From the NCBI GenBank assembly GCA_034112445.1, contig JAWUVI010000018.1, positions 1 through 64,000 of the forward strand: a stretch of DNA of 64,000 nt, written 5' to 3'. Below the pieces are notes generated by a model, which did not search any database, was not told the origin of the DNA, and was given only the letters and a program-made list of their open reading frames with translations. Both the position numbers and the translations under genes were made by a program. Source of the stretch: Pelagadaptatus sp034112445. Lineage in GTDB: Bacteria; Pseudomonadota; Gammaproteobacteria; Pseudomonadales; Cellvibrionaceae. Positions 8,317 to 16,785 of the stretch are shown piece by piece. Position 1 is the first letter of the stretch. Each line of letters opens with the position of its first letter.

Positions 8317-9042
8317 TTATAGACGAAATTGCTCGCCTAAGTAGACTTCTTTTACTTTGCGGTGGCTCATTATTGTATCACTATCGCCTTCGGCGATGAT
8401 GTGGCCTTCGCTAACGATATAGGCGTTTTCACAGATATCGAGGGTTTCTCGAACATTATGGTCGGTAATTAAAACGCCAATGCCACGGTTTTTTAAATGC
8501 TTAATTATTTGTTTTATGTCGTTGACTGATATTGGATCGACGCCCGCAAAAGGCTCATCCAGGAGTATAAAGTCAGGGTCTGTTGCTAAAGCGCGAGCAA
8601 TTTCAACTCGACGCCTTTCTCCGCCAGATAGAGCCATGCCAAGACTGTTACTGATGTGGGTAATATGAAACTCGCGTAATAGATTATCAAGCTTTTCTAA
8701 GCGCTGTTTGCGATTAAGATCTTTACGTGTTTCCAAAATCCCCAGCAAGTTTTCGGAGACGGTAAGCTTTCTAAAAACAGAAGCTTCCTGGGGGAGGTAG
8801 CCTATACCTGCCCTTGCTCGGCCGTGCATGGGGAGTCTGGTTAAGTCTAGCTCGTCGATGAGTACCTGGCCGCAATCTGCAGCAACCAATCCAGCAATCA
8901 TATAAAAACAGGTGGTTTTACCCGCACCATTAGGGCCTAGTAAGCCGACAATTTGACCGCTACTGACTTGTAGGGAGACGTCTATAACAACTTGGCGGCT
9001 TTTGTAGCTCTTGGCAAGATTTTTGGCAAACAAAGTAGGCAT
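8317..9042 (-). CDS. lptB: LptB, ATPase of the LPS transporter
   Basis: A 241-aa ABC ATPase. Walker A is GPNGAGKTT (36-44), the signature is LSGGERRRVEIARAL, and Walker B is ILLDEPFAGVDP. LptB2FG extracts LPS from the inner membrane and drives it along the LptC-LptA bridge. It follows lptA by 8 bp in the lptC-lptA-lptB order, which separates it from generic ABC ATPases. lptF and lptG are not in the window. Confidence 0.95.
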   Translation of the reverse strand: MPTLFAKNLAKSYKSRQVVIDVSLQVSSGQIVGLLGPNGAGKTTCFYMIAGLVAADCGQVLIDELDLTRLPMHGRARAGIGYLPQEASVFRKLTVSENLLGILETRKDLNRKQRLEKLDNLLREFHITHISNSLGMALSGGERRRVEIARALATDPDFILLDEPFAGVDPISVNDIKQIIKHLKNRGIGVLITDHNVRETLDICENAYIVSEGHIIAEGDSDTIMSHRKVKEVYLGEQFRL

Positions 9043-9050
9043 GAGGGCGG

Positions 9051-9593
9051 CTATTCCTTTGCGGTAGTGTGGTCTGGTGTGTGGTTGGAGCTACGTTCTG
9101 ACTTTGGCGGAATCACCATATGAATTCTTTGGTTGGGGCGGTTATCAGCGCTTGCCGCTTTGACTACGGAATCTTTCATGTCGTAGTTGATGCGATTCCC
9201 TGACATGGTTGAGCCATCGCTTTGGATTAGGTTGGCGTTGTCGATCAGATGCAGTTTGTCGTCAGTGATTAAGTATTCGATGGTGCTGGCTGTTGCGATA
9301 ACTTCAGGTTTTGTGATTGTGGGCTGTTGCTTGTATTTGGCCGGCGTACCGGTAGCCACAATTTTTGTGACTTCATTATCAATACTGTGAATAACAATTT
9401 TGATGGCGTTAATACGAAGGCTACCTTGATCCATTTGAACATGACCGTTATAAGTGGTTAAGCCACTTTTTTCATTGCGAACCGCTGAGTCAGATTGAAT
9501 ATGAATAGGTTGGTTTTTGTCGGAGGCTAAGGCTTGTGCAAGCTCGGGTAAGAAGCCGCAAGCGATTAATAATAAGGCGTTAAAGTGCTTCAT
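9051..9593 (-). CDS. lptA: LptA, periplasmic LPS-bridge protein
   Basis: A 180-aa OstA-like periplasmic protein with an N-terminal signal peptide (hydrophobic LLLIACGF, probable cut after ALA near residue 23). The beta-jellyroll contains the family pattern IHIQSDSA...GHVQMDQGSLRI. It polymerises between LptC and LptD to carry LPS across the periplasm. The start overlaps the end of lptC by 14 bp, so translation is probably coupled. Confidence 0.93.
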   Translation of the reverse strand: MKHFNALLLIACGFLPELAQALASDKNQPIHIQSDSAVRNEKSGLTTYNGHVQMDQGSLRINAIKIVIHSIDNEVTKIVATGTPAKYKQQPTITKPEVIATASTIEYLITDDKLHLIDNANLIQSDGSTMSGNRINYDMKDSVVKAASADNRPNQRIHMVIPPKSERSSNHTPDHTTAKE

Positions 9594-10176
9594 AGAGTCC
9601 TCGAACTCGCGATAATAGTTTAATTTGATCTTCTTTTAAGTGTGCTTGCATGCCAATAGCTCTAGTGACGGAATCTGGTGCCACGAGCTTAACAGGTTTG
9701 TCGGTTTTCGCGTATTGCTTGTCGGGCATTACAGTCAATTTAGAGGTTGTTAATTCTGATTTCATTCCTGCAGTGTTTGTTTGCCATATTTTGACGTTAT
9801 CTATCATAGTGATAACGCTACCTTGTTTGGTTGTATGGCCTTTGTCGGCCTGAACCTCCCAGGGAGGGCCATTTTCTCTATACATGATGAGTTCAGGTTT
9901 TGTTATTTCTGTAAAGTCTTTATCTGATTGGCGTTTACGATTGATTTGAAAGTGGCGAACTTCTTCTGATGTGAATATATAGCTGAGGCTTCCATTTTCA
10001 TCGTAGTGCTGGCTGGAGTGGTTGAAAATGATATTGGTTGGGTGGCGTGCTTCAGCTTGAAGTTGACTTTTTTTTGTTTCAATACCAAGTAACTCTTCTG
10101 GAGATGAGCCCCAAAAGAGTAAAAACGCTAACGTTAGTCCTGTAATGATTAGGAGTGATACAAGGTTGCGAATCAT
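9580..10176 (-). CDS. lptC: LptC, inner-membrane LPS-bridge protein
   Basis: A 198-aa bitopic protein. A single N-terminal membrane segment (about 4-22, LVSLLIITGLTLAFLLFW) is followed by a periplasmic beta-jellyroll domain of the LptC/YrbK family. It docks on LptB2FG and passes LPS to LptA. In most relatives kdsC lies directly upstream; here kdsD is only 71 bp upstream and no KDO-8-phosphate phosphatase gene intervenes. Confidence 0.92.
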   Translation of the reverse strand: MIRNLVSLLIITGLTLAFLLFWGSSPEELLGIETKKSQLQAEARHPTNIIFNHSSQHYDENGSLSYIFTSEEVRHFQINRKRQSDKDFTEITKPELIMYRENGPPWEVQADKGHTTKQGSVITMIDNVKIWQTNTAGMKSELTTSKLTVMPDKQYAKTDKPVKLVAPDSVTRAIGMQAHLKEDQIKLLSRVRGLYEAL

Positions 10177-10247
10177 GTGCTTTGATATCTTATGGTATTG
10201 TTAATGTAGTCTAGTCAAATTGTCGGACATAAGTTTGCTGTTGTGGG

Positions 10248-11228
10248 TTATGCGACACCAGCACGAAGTATGTCATGCATATGGACAACGCCAATGGGAT
10301 GCCGTTCATCATCTTCAACAACAAGTGCTGTTATTTTTCCTTGCTCCATAATCCCTAGCGCTTCAGCGGCTAAAATGTCTTTATGGACTGTTTTTGGTTT
10401 TTTAGTCATAACATTTTCAATTTTTTGTTCGAGAAAATTTTGATTCTGATCAACGCAGCGACGAACGTCCCCGTCAGTAAATATTCCCAAAAGACGATTG
10501 TTATCGTCTACGACAGTGGTCATGCCGAACCCTTTCTCTGTCATTACCACAAGGGCAGAGCTAATTGATGAGCCTTGGGTAACGAATGGTACTTCTTGGT
10601 CTGAGTGCATGATGTCTTCTATTTTTAACAGTAGCTTTCGCCCTAATGCTCCGCCCGGATGAGAAAATGCAAAGTCTTCAGCGCTAAAGCCACGCGCTTC
10701 GAGCAATGAAATGGCTAGAGCGTCGCCCATCACTAAGGTAACCGTGGTGCTTGACGTTGGGGCTAGGTCAAGCGGACAGGCTTCGCTGGTAATGCTGATG
10801 TCAAGGTTGACCGACGCGGACTCTGCTAAAGGTGAAGACGCGTCTCCCGTCATGCTGATCAAGGGAATATTCATTCTTTTTAGTAGAGGCAACAAGGTAA
10901 TGACTTCTGCGGATGAGCCAGAGTTAGATATAGCGATGACAACATCATTTTTAGTTATCATCCCCAGGTCACCATGGCTGGCTTCTCCTGGGTGAACGAA
11001 AAAAGAGGGTGTTCCTGTGCTGGCCAAAGTGGCTGCTATTTTATTGCCAATATGACCCGATTTCCCCATGCCGGTGACAATCGTTCTGCCTTTGCATTGG
11101 AGAATAATTTCACAGGCTCTGATGAAGTCGTCGTTTATTCTATCGGTTAAGGCGATGACCGCAGCAGACTCCATTTGGACGGTGCGCTTACCGGCAGTTA
11201 ACATCAAATTTCTATCGTATTGGCTCAT
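10248..11228 (-). CDS. kdsD: Arabinose-5-phosphate isomerase
   Basis: A 326-aa enzyme converting ribulose 5-phosphate to arabinose 5-phosphate, the first step of KDO synthesis for LPS. An N-terminal SIS domain (about 40-170, including TGMGKSGHIG and SNSGSSAEV) is followed by two CBS domains (about 210-326). This SIS-CBS-CBS layout is that of KdsD/GutQ. The location beside lptC and yrbG supports KdsD. The usual partner kdsC is absent from this locus. Confidence 0.94.
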   Translation of the reverse strand: MSQYDRNLMLTAGKRTVQMESAAVIALTDRINDDFIRACEIILQCKGRTIVTGMGKSGHIGNKIAATLASTGTPSFFVHPGEASHGDLGMITKNDVVIAISNSGSSAEVITLLPLLKRMNIPLISMTGDASSPLAESASVNLDISITSEACPLDLAPTSSTTVTLVMGDALAISLLEARGFSAEDFAFSHPGGALGRKLLLKIEDIMHSDQEVPFVTQGSSISSALVVMTEKGFGMTTVVDDNNRLLGIFTDGDVRRCVDQNQNFLEQKIENVMTKKPKTVHKDILAAEALGIMEQGKITALVVEDDERHPIGVVHMHDILRAGVA

Positions 11229-11293
11229 ATTGGTGTCTTTGATTTGTATGGAGTGGGGCGAGTTTAGTATGACTTGCCATTATGTGTGCGGCA

Positions 11294-12277
11294 TTACCCA
11301 AATAATAAGTAGTAGTAAGCAATATAGCTTGCTAAAAGCAAACAGCCTATGCGTTTCCCTAGGTGGGCATGGGTAATTGAAGTGCCGGTACGATCACGCC
11401 TGATGAAATAATCGAAAACAATCGCTCCAGCTAGTAGTGCGGTCATAGCCGCCATCGCCAAAAAATCACGGTTGAATACAGACGCATCCATTGTGGGAGG
11501 GTGAATTAATCCAGGTAAAGCCATTACCGCGAGTATATTGAATATGTTGGAGCCTATGATGTTACCTAGGGCCATATCATGATGGCCTTTGAGAGCGCTC
11601 ATTACGGAGGCGGCTAGCTCAGGTAGGCTTGTTCCCACTGCTATTACAGTAAGGCCAATGATCATAGGGCTAACACCAAACTCCACCGCTATGCTCTGTG
11701 CTCCCCAAACCAAGGTTTCAGAGCTAATAATTAGGGCGAGTAGGCCAATGCAAAACCAAAAAATGGCCTTGGCAGTGCTTAGTTCTGGGATTTCTGTTTC
11801 TTCGTCATGTTCGCTAGGGTGGTGTTTTTTATTGTGAATCATCCATGTAAGCAACGGAATTAAGCTTCCTGCTAATAAAACGCCATCCCAGAAGCTGATA
11901 TTGTTGTCGTAAAGGGCCACACCTGCAGCAAGTGTAACAAGCATTAATATGGGTATTTCTTGGGTGATTAGATGTTTTTGAATTGGCATTGGTGCGACAA
12001 AAGCGGTAATGGCTAATACTAAGCCAATATTGGCTAGATTAGAGCCTAACGCATTGCCGATAGCCAGTTCGCCAGCGTGTTTAAGCGATGAGCTTATCGA
12101 CACGACAATTTCTGGCGCAGAGGTGCCCAATGAAACAACGGTTAAGCCAATGACCAGCTTGCTGATGCCAAGGTTTTTAGCGATAACGGCACTGCCACCG
12201 ACAAAGCGATCAGCGCTCCATATTAGACCTAGAAATCCTGCAAATAAGGCTGCCCATGCAAGCCAAATCTCTGACAT
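11294..12277 (-). CDS. yrbG: YrbG, calcium/sodium antiporter family protein
   Basis: A 327-aa inner-membrane protein with two homologous sodium/calcium-exchanger repeats and about ten membrane segments. The alpha-repeat ion-binding motifs are GTSAPEIVVS (51-60) and GTSLPELAAS in the second half, with the acidic residue of each present. It lies at the start of the minus-strand cluster, divergent from mlaC, exactly where yrbG sits in E. coli. The physiological substrate of YrbG proteins is not firmly established. Confidence 0.9.
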   Translation of the reverse strand: MSEIWLAWAALFAGFLGLIWSADRFVGGSAVIAKNLGISKLVIGLTVVSLGTSAPEIVVSISSSLKHAGELAIGNALGSNLANIGLVLAITAFVAPMPIQKHLITQEIPILMLVTLAAGVALYDNNISFWDGVLLAGSLIPLLTWMIHNKKHHPSEHDEETEIPELSTAKAIFWFCIGLLALIISSETLVWGAQSIAVEFGVSPMIIGLTVIAVGTSLPELAASVMSALKGHHDMALGNIIGSNIFNILAVMALPGLIHPPTMDASVFNRDFLAMAAMTALLAGAIVFDYFIRRDRTGTSITHAHLGKRIGCLLLASYIAYYYLLFG

Positions 12278-12415
12278 AAAATATCCCCAGATATATTGAA
12301 AGTAAGAATATGCTGCTTTTAATAAGTCGCAGATGGTATATTGAGAGGTCTTTATTGTCAGTAAATAGCTGAAATAACACCAAAAATATTAAAAATACAG
12401 ATCGGGATCGTAATT

Positions 12416-13036
12416 ATGCTTATTTTTCGTAGAATATTCGCGACTATTATAATGGTTTTAAGCGTGAACTTACCGTTCGCAAGAGCAGATGAGCCTGTTG
12501 AGCTAACCCCCTATCAATTAGTAGAGCAGCTAACACTCCAGGTTTTATCAGTTGTGAGAGAGTCAAAAGATTCTCTTGGTTCGGATCCTGAAAGTTTTTA
12601 TCAGTCTATTTCCGATGTGTTGTCGCCGTTTGTCGCTTTTGATTATATCTCTGATGGTGTGATGGGGCGATACGCTAAAGAGGCCACAATAGATCAGCGT
12701 CGCCGTTTTAGCTTAAGTTTTAAGTCGGATATGATGAGTACTTACGCTAAAGGCATGGTGGCTTTTGGGGATGATAAGGTTGAAGTTATTCATCCAGAAC
12801 AGAGCATCACAGAGCAGTCTCGCGTGAGCGTTAAGCAAAAAGTATATACAGAAAAAGGCGATCACGAGGTGATCTACTCTATGGGGAAAAGCAAAAATAC
12901 AGGCAAATGGCTTTTATTAAATGTTGTTATTGATGGCGTTAATTTAGGTTCTACGTTTCGCTCACAATTCTCTCAAGCTATGCAAAAAGAGGGTGATCTC
13001 GAGGCGGTAATTGCTAATTGGTCGGTGGAAAGTTAA
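12416..13036 (+). CDS. mlaC: MlaC, periplasmic phospholipid-binding protein (orphan)
   Basis: A 206-aa MlaC/Ttg2D-family protein. The signal peptide ends at about residue 24 (ARA|DEP). The rest is a lipid-cavity domain containing the family pattern LSPFVAFDYIS and the late KWLLLNVVIDGVNL strand. MlaC shuttles phospholipids between MlaA-OmpC and the MlaFEDB inner-membrane ABC complex. Here only 138 bp separate it from divergent yrbG, so mlaF, mlaE and mlaD are absent upstream, and ibaG follows directly without mlaB. Its partners must be elsewhere or missing. Confidence 0.92.
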   Translation: MLIFRRIFATIIMVLSVNLPFARADEPVELTPYQLVEQLTLQVLSVVRESKDSLGSDPESFYQSISDVLSPFVAFDYISDGVMGRYAKEATIDQRRRFSLSFKSDMMSTYAKGMVAFGDDKVEVIHPEQSITEQSRVSVKQKVYTEKGDHEVIYSMGKSKNTGKWLLLNVVIDGVNLGSTFRSQFSQAMQKEGDLEAVIANWSVES

Positions 13037-13113
13037 GCGCGACGAGCTCTTTTTTATTAAACTGCGCATTTCATGTGACGCGCAATTAATTATGATTTAA
13101 ATGGAAGGTGTAA

Positions 13114-13350
13114 ATGCAGTCTGAAGAAATAAAGCAGTTATTATCGGAGTCTATTGATGCTACTCACATAGATGTAAATGTTGAGGGTAGTCATGTCAAT
13201 GTTGTTATTGTTAGTCCTGCATTTGAAGGTCTGAATCCGGTGAAAAAGCAACAAATGGTATATGCTGTTTTGAGTCAGCAGATTGCAGATGGCACTATTC
13301 ATGCCGTTAATATGAAGACGTATACCCCAGAACAATGGGCGCAAGTTTGA
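13114..13350 (+). CDS. ibaG: IbaG, BolA-family protein
   Basis: A 78-aa BolA/IbaG (YrbA) protein with the conserved HVNVVIVSPAFEG strand-turn, a loop residue set able to coordinate an Fe-S cluster with a monothiol glutaredoxin, and the C-terminal IHAVNMKTYTPEQW motif. IbaG has been linked to acid stress and iron-sulfur handling. Its place directly before murA is conserved in gammaproteobacteria, with 34 bp between them. Confidence 0.93.
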   Translation: MQSEEIKQLLSESIDATHIDVNVEGSHVNVVIVSPAFEGLNPVKKQQMVYAVLSQQIADGTIHAVNMKTYTPEQWAQV

Positions 13351-13384
13351 TTCAAAAAAATAATAACCTGTAGGCAATAGATAT

Positions 13385-14647
13385 ATGGATAAGTTAGTTA
13401 TTAAAGGTGGGCAGTCTATTGATGGCGAAATATGGATCTCTGGTTCGAAAAACTCAGGGCTTCCAATTCTAGCGGCAACAATACTGGCCAGTGAGCCAAT
13501 TCATATCTGCAATTTACCGCATTTAAACGATATTACGACGATGTTGGCATTGCTGCGATGCATGGGTATTGGTGTAACAATCGACGAAAAAATGTGCGCC
13601 GAAATTGATGCTAATGGCGAAGTTGAAGTAACGGCTCCGTATGATTTAGTGAAAACTATGAGAGCCTCTATTTTGGTTTTGGGGCCGTTGTTGGCCCGTT
13701 TTGGCGAAGCTAATGTATCATTTCCAGGCGGTTGCGCTATCGGTAGTCGGCCAGTTGATATTCATTTGCGTGGTCTTGAATCGATGGGAGCGACTATTGA
13801 AATTGATGAAGGCTATATCCGTGCCAAATCCGATGGTCGTTTGAAGGGCGCTCATATCTTCATGGATACAGTAACCGTGGGCGGCACAGAAAATTTGTTA
13901 ATGGCGGCGGTACTTGCAGAAGGCAAGACTATTTTAGAGAACGCTGCGCGCGAGCCAGAGGTTGTAGATCTAGCAAATTGTCTGGTGACTATGGGGGCCA
14001 AAATTGAAGGGATAGGCACTGATACTTTAGTAATCCACGGCGTAGAATCTTTGGGTGGAGGCACTTACTCGGTAATGCCTGACAGAATTGAAACGGGCAC
14101 CTATTTAGTCGCTGCGGCTGCTGCTAGAGGGCGAGTGAAGTTAAAAAATACCAATGAGCATATTCTTGAGGCAGTAATACTCAAACTTCGGGAAGCTGGA
14201 GCCGAGATTACTGCGGGAGAGGATTGGATTGAACTGGATATGAAGGGTAAGCGGCCTAAAGCGGTTAATATTATAACTGCCCCTTACCCAGCTTTCCCCA
14301 CCGATATGCAATCACAGTTTACGGCTATGAATGCTGTGGCGGAAGGAACAGGCACGGTTATTGAAACTATTTTTGAAAACAGGCTCATTCAAGTGCATGA
14401 ATTGAATCGAATGGGGGCTAATATTACTTTGCAAGGCAATACGGCGATAGTTACTGGGGTTGAAAAGCTTAAAGGGGCACCTGTAATGGCCTCTGATTTG
14501 AGAGCGTCAGCAAGCTTGGTTATCGCAGGGATCATTGCAGAAGGTGAAACAGTGGTCGATAGGATTTATCATATTGATCGTGGTTATGAGTGTATCGAAG
14601 AAAAATTACAGTTATTAGGAGCGAGTATCCGCAGAACGACAGGTTAA
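13385..14647 (+). CDS. murA: UDP-N-acetylglucosamine 1-carboxyvinyltransferase
   Basis: A 420-aa enolpyruvyl transferase catalysing the first committed step of peptidoglycan synthesis, from UDP-GlcNAc and PEP. The active-site Cys117 lies in FPGGCAIGSRPVDIH. This is the Cys that fosfomycin alkylates, so the wild-type sensitive residue is kept. The N-terminal GSKNSGLPIL motif (Lys/Asn contacts) is present. It follows ibaG and precedes hisG as in pseudomonads. Confidence 0.97.
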   Translation: MDKLVIKGGQSIDGEIWISGSKNSGLPILAATILASEPIHICNLPHLNDITTMLALLRCMGIGVTIDEKMCAEIDANGEVEVTAPYDLVKTMRASILVLGPLLARFGEANVSFPGGCAIGSRPVDIHLRGLESMGATIEIDEGYIRAKSDGRLKGAHIFMDTVTVGGTENLLMAAVLAEGKTILENAAREPEVVDLANCLVTMGAKIEGIGTDTLVIHGVESLGGGTYSVMPDRIETGTYLVAAAAARGRVKLKNTNEHILEAVILKLREAGAEITAGEDWIELDMKGKRPKAVNIITAPYPAFPTDMQSQFTAMNAVAEGTGTVIETIFENRLIQVHELNRMGANITLQGNTAIVTGVEKLKGAPVMASDLRASASLVIAGIIAEGETVVDRIYHIDRGYECIEEKLQLLGASIRRTTG

Positions 14648-14695
14648 ATCTAAGAGTGATTTTACAGTTTCGTACCTAGGATAAATAAGCAGTTT

Positions 14696-15328
14696 ATGTC
14701 ATCAAATTTAATTATAGCCCTTACTAAAGGGCGCATTCTCAAAGAAACTTTACCCTTGCTTGCAGCTGCTGGGATTGTTCCTGCAGAAGATATTCATACC
14801 AGTCGCAAGCTCATATTTGCGACGAATCATGACAATATCAGTTTGGTGATCTTGCGCGGTAGTGATGTCCCTACTTATGTTCAGTTTGGTGCCGCGGATA
14901 TTGGGGTGTCTGGTAAAGACACTTTAATGGAAAATGGCAATGATGGCTTGTATGAGCCTGTTGATTTGAATATAGCACGCTGTCAGCTCATGACGGCCGG
15001 TATAAAAGGCCAGAAGTTGGCTCCTGGCAGGATTAAAGTTGCCACTAAGTACGTTAATATTGCTAAAAAATATTATGCTGCTCAAGGTCGTCAGGTGGAT
15101 ATTATTAAGTTGTATGGTGCTATGGAATTAGCTCCGCTAATGGATTTGGCGGATGAAATTGTTGATATAGTCGATACGGGCAACACGTTAAAGGCAAATG
15201 GTTTAGAGCCTAGAGACTTTATTGCCGATATCAGTTCACGCCTGATTGTTAATAAAGCATCGATGAAAACTAAGCATGCACAAATACAATCCATTGTTGA
15301 GGCTATTCAAACAGCCGTTAATGCATAA
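14696..15328 (+). CDS. hisG: ATP phosphoribosyltransferase, short form
   Basis: A 210-aa HisG, the first enzyme of histidine synthesis, joining ATP and PRPP. It is the short form and lacks the C-terminal ACT-like regulatory domain. The PRPP-binding motif DIVDTGNTLKANGL lies at about 160-173. Short HisG is active only with the HisZ regulatory subunit, which must lie elsewhere. It begins 48 bp after murA and precedes hisD by 26 bp. Confidence 0.96.
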   Translation: MSSNLIIALTKGRILKETLPLLAAAGIVPAEDIHTSRKLIFATNHDNISLVILRGSDVPTYVQFGAADIGVSGKDTLMENGNDGLYEPVDLNIARCQLMTAGIKGQKLAPGRIKVATKYVNIAKKYYAAQGRQVDIIKLYGAMELAPLMDLADEIVDIVDTGNTLKANGLEPRDFIADISSRLIVNKASMKTKHAQIQSIVEAIQTAVNA

Positions 15329-15354
15329 CCTTTCCTAATTTTAGTGGCTTAGTC

Positions 15355-16668
15355 ATGAGTAATATTACCTCTATACGCCGTTTGAATACGGCTGATTCCT
15401 CGTTTGAAGAAGAACTCTCTAAATTGTTGGCGTGGGAATCGGTGTCGGATGTTTCGGTTGCTGAGGTGGTCGCGGATGTATTACTTCAAGTAAAAAGAAG
15501 GGGGGATGCGGCCGTACTGGAATATACGCATAAATTTGACCGATTAACGACAGACGATATTGGTGATTTGGTTGTTTCTAAAGATAGAATGCATCAAGCA
15601 CTGGCCAGTATTCCCGCGGAGCAAAGGCGAGCATTAGAAATAGCCGCTCAGCGTATCAATGATTATCACCAGTACCAAAAGCAAGACTCTTGGCAATATA
15701 CAGAAAAAGATGGCACGATTTTGGGGCAAAAAATCACACCGATGGAGCGGGTTGGATTGTATGTGCCTGGAGGTAAGGCTTCCTATCCCTCATCCGTGTT
15801 AATGAATTCTATTCCGGCCAAGGTTGCGGGTGTTGATGAAATCATTATGGTTGTACCTGCCCCCGACGGAATATTAAGTGACATGGTTTTAGCCGCTGCG
15901 GCGATCGCAGATGTCGATACTGTTATAACGATTGGTGGCGCTCAGGCTATCGCTGCTTTGGCGTATGGGACTGAAACCGTACCGAAGGTTGATAAAATAG
16001 TTGGCCCAGGCAATATTTTTGTTGCTACAGCGAAGCGCTCGGTATTTGGTTTAGTTGATATTGATATGATTGCTGGGCCGTCGGAAATACTCATTGTTTG
16101 TGATGGGAAAACTAATCCTGATTGGATTGCTATGGATTTGTTTTCTCAGGCTGAGCATGATGAGCAGGCGCAATCTATTTTGATTTCAGATGATGCTGAT
16201 TTTCTTGAGCAAGTGCAGGCAAGCGTTGATAGGCTTTTGCCTACTTTGGAGCGTGTTGAAATTGCGCGTAAGTCTTTGCTTGATAGAGGGGCTTTTGTTC
16301 TTGTTGACGATATGGATGAGGCGGTTCAAATTATAAATCGTATAGCGCCAGAGCATTTGGAGTTGTCGGTAGAGAATCCCGATGAGCTACTACCAGCTAT
16401 TCGTCATGCGGGAGCTATTTTTATGGGGCGTTATACGGCAGAAGCTTTAGGTGATTATTGCGCTGGGCCGAATCATGTTCTTCCTACTTCGGGAACAGCG
16501 CGATTTTCTTCACCTTTGGGGGTGTATGATTTTCAGAAGCGTAGTTCTATCGTGAGTTTTTCTGAACAAGGTGCCTCTGATATGGGTAAGATTGCTTCAG
16601 TTTTGGCTCGTGGTGAATCATTGGAAGCGCACGCGCGATCTGCTGAGTATAGAATTAAAGCTGACTAA
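15355..16668 (+). CDS. hisD: Histidinol dehydrogenase
   Basis: A 437-aa NAD- and Zn-dependent enzyme oxidising histidinol to histidine in two steps. Visible signatures are GPGNIFVATAKR, AGPSEILIV, SQAEHDEQAQS (metal ligands), APEHLEL (catalytic Glu-His) and the C-terminal DYCAGPNHVLPTSG. In pseudomonads hisC follows; here the next gene is the convergent degS, so the histidine genes in this block are only hisG and hisD. Confidence 0.97.
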   Translation: MSNITSIRRLNTADSSFEEELSKLLAWESVSDVSVAEVVADVLLQVKRRGDAAVLEYTHKFDRLTTDDIGDLVVSKDRMHQALASIPAEQRRALEIAAQRINDYHQYQKQDSWQYTEKDGTILGQKITPMERVGLYVPGGKASYPSSVLMNSIPAKVAGVDEIIMVVPAPDGILSDMVLAAAAIADVDTVITIGGAQAIAALAYGTETVPKVDKIVGPGNIFVATAKRSVFGLVDIDMIAGPSEILIVCDGKTNPDWIAMDLFSQAEHDEQAQSILISDDADFLEQVQASVDRLLPTLERVEIARKSLLDRGAFVLVDDMDEAVQIINRIAPEHLELSVENPDELLPAIRHAGAIFMGRYTAEALGDYCAGPNHVLPTSGTARFSSPLGVYDFQKRSSIVSFSEQGASDMGKIASVLARGESLEAHARSAEYRIKAD

Positions 16669-16785
16669 TATAGGTTTGTGCAGTGTTCAATATCTACGCC
16701 TATGTTCATCTTTGGCGTAAAACACCACTCTTTTCCCGCTTATTAAATTAGCTGTAACGTGACCGGATCTAAGTGATGTGTATTT

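Noticed and set aside
16690..16725. A TACGCC/GGCGTA hairpin between hisD and degS
   Set aside because: Six-bp stem with a 12-nt loop and no T-run on either strand; too weak to call a terminator.
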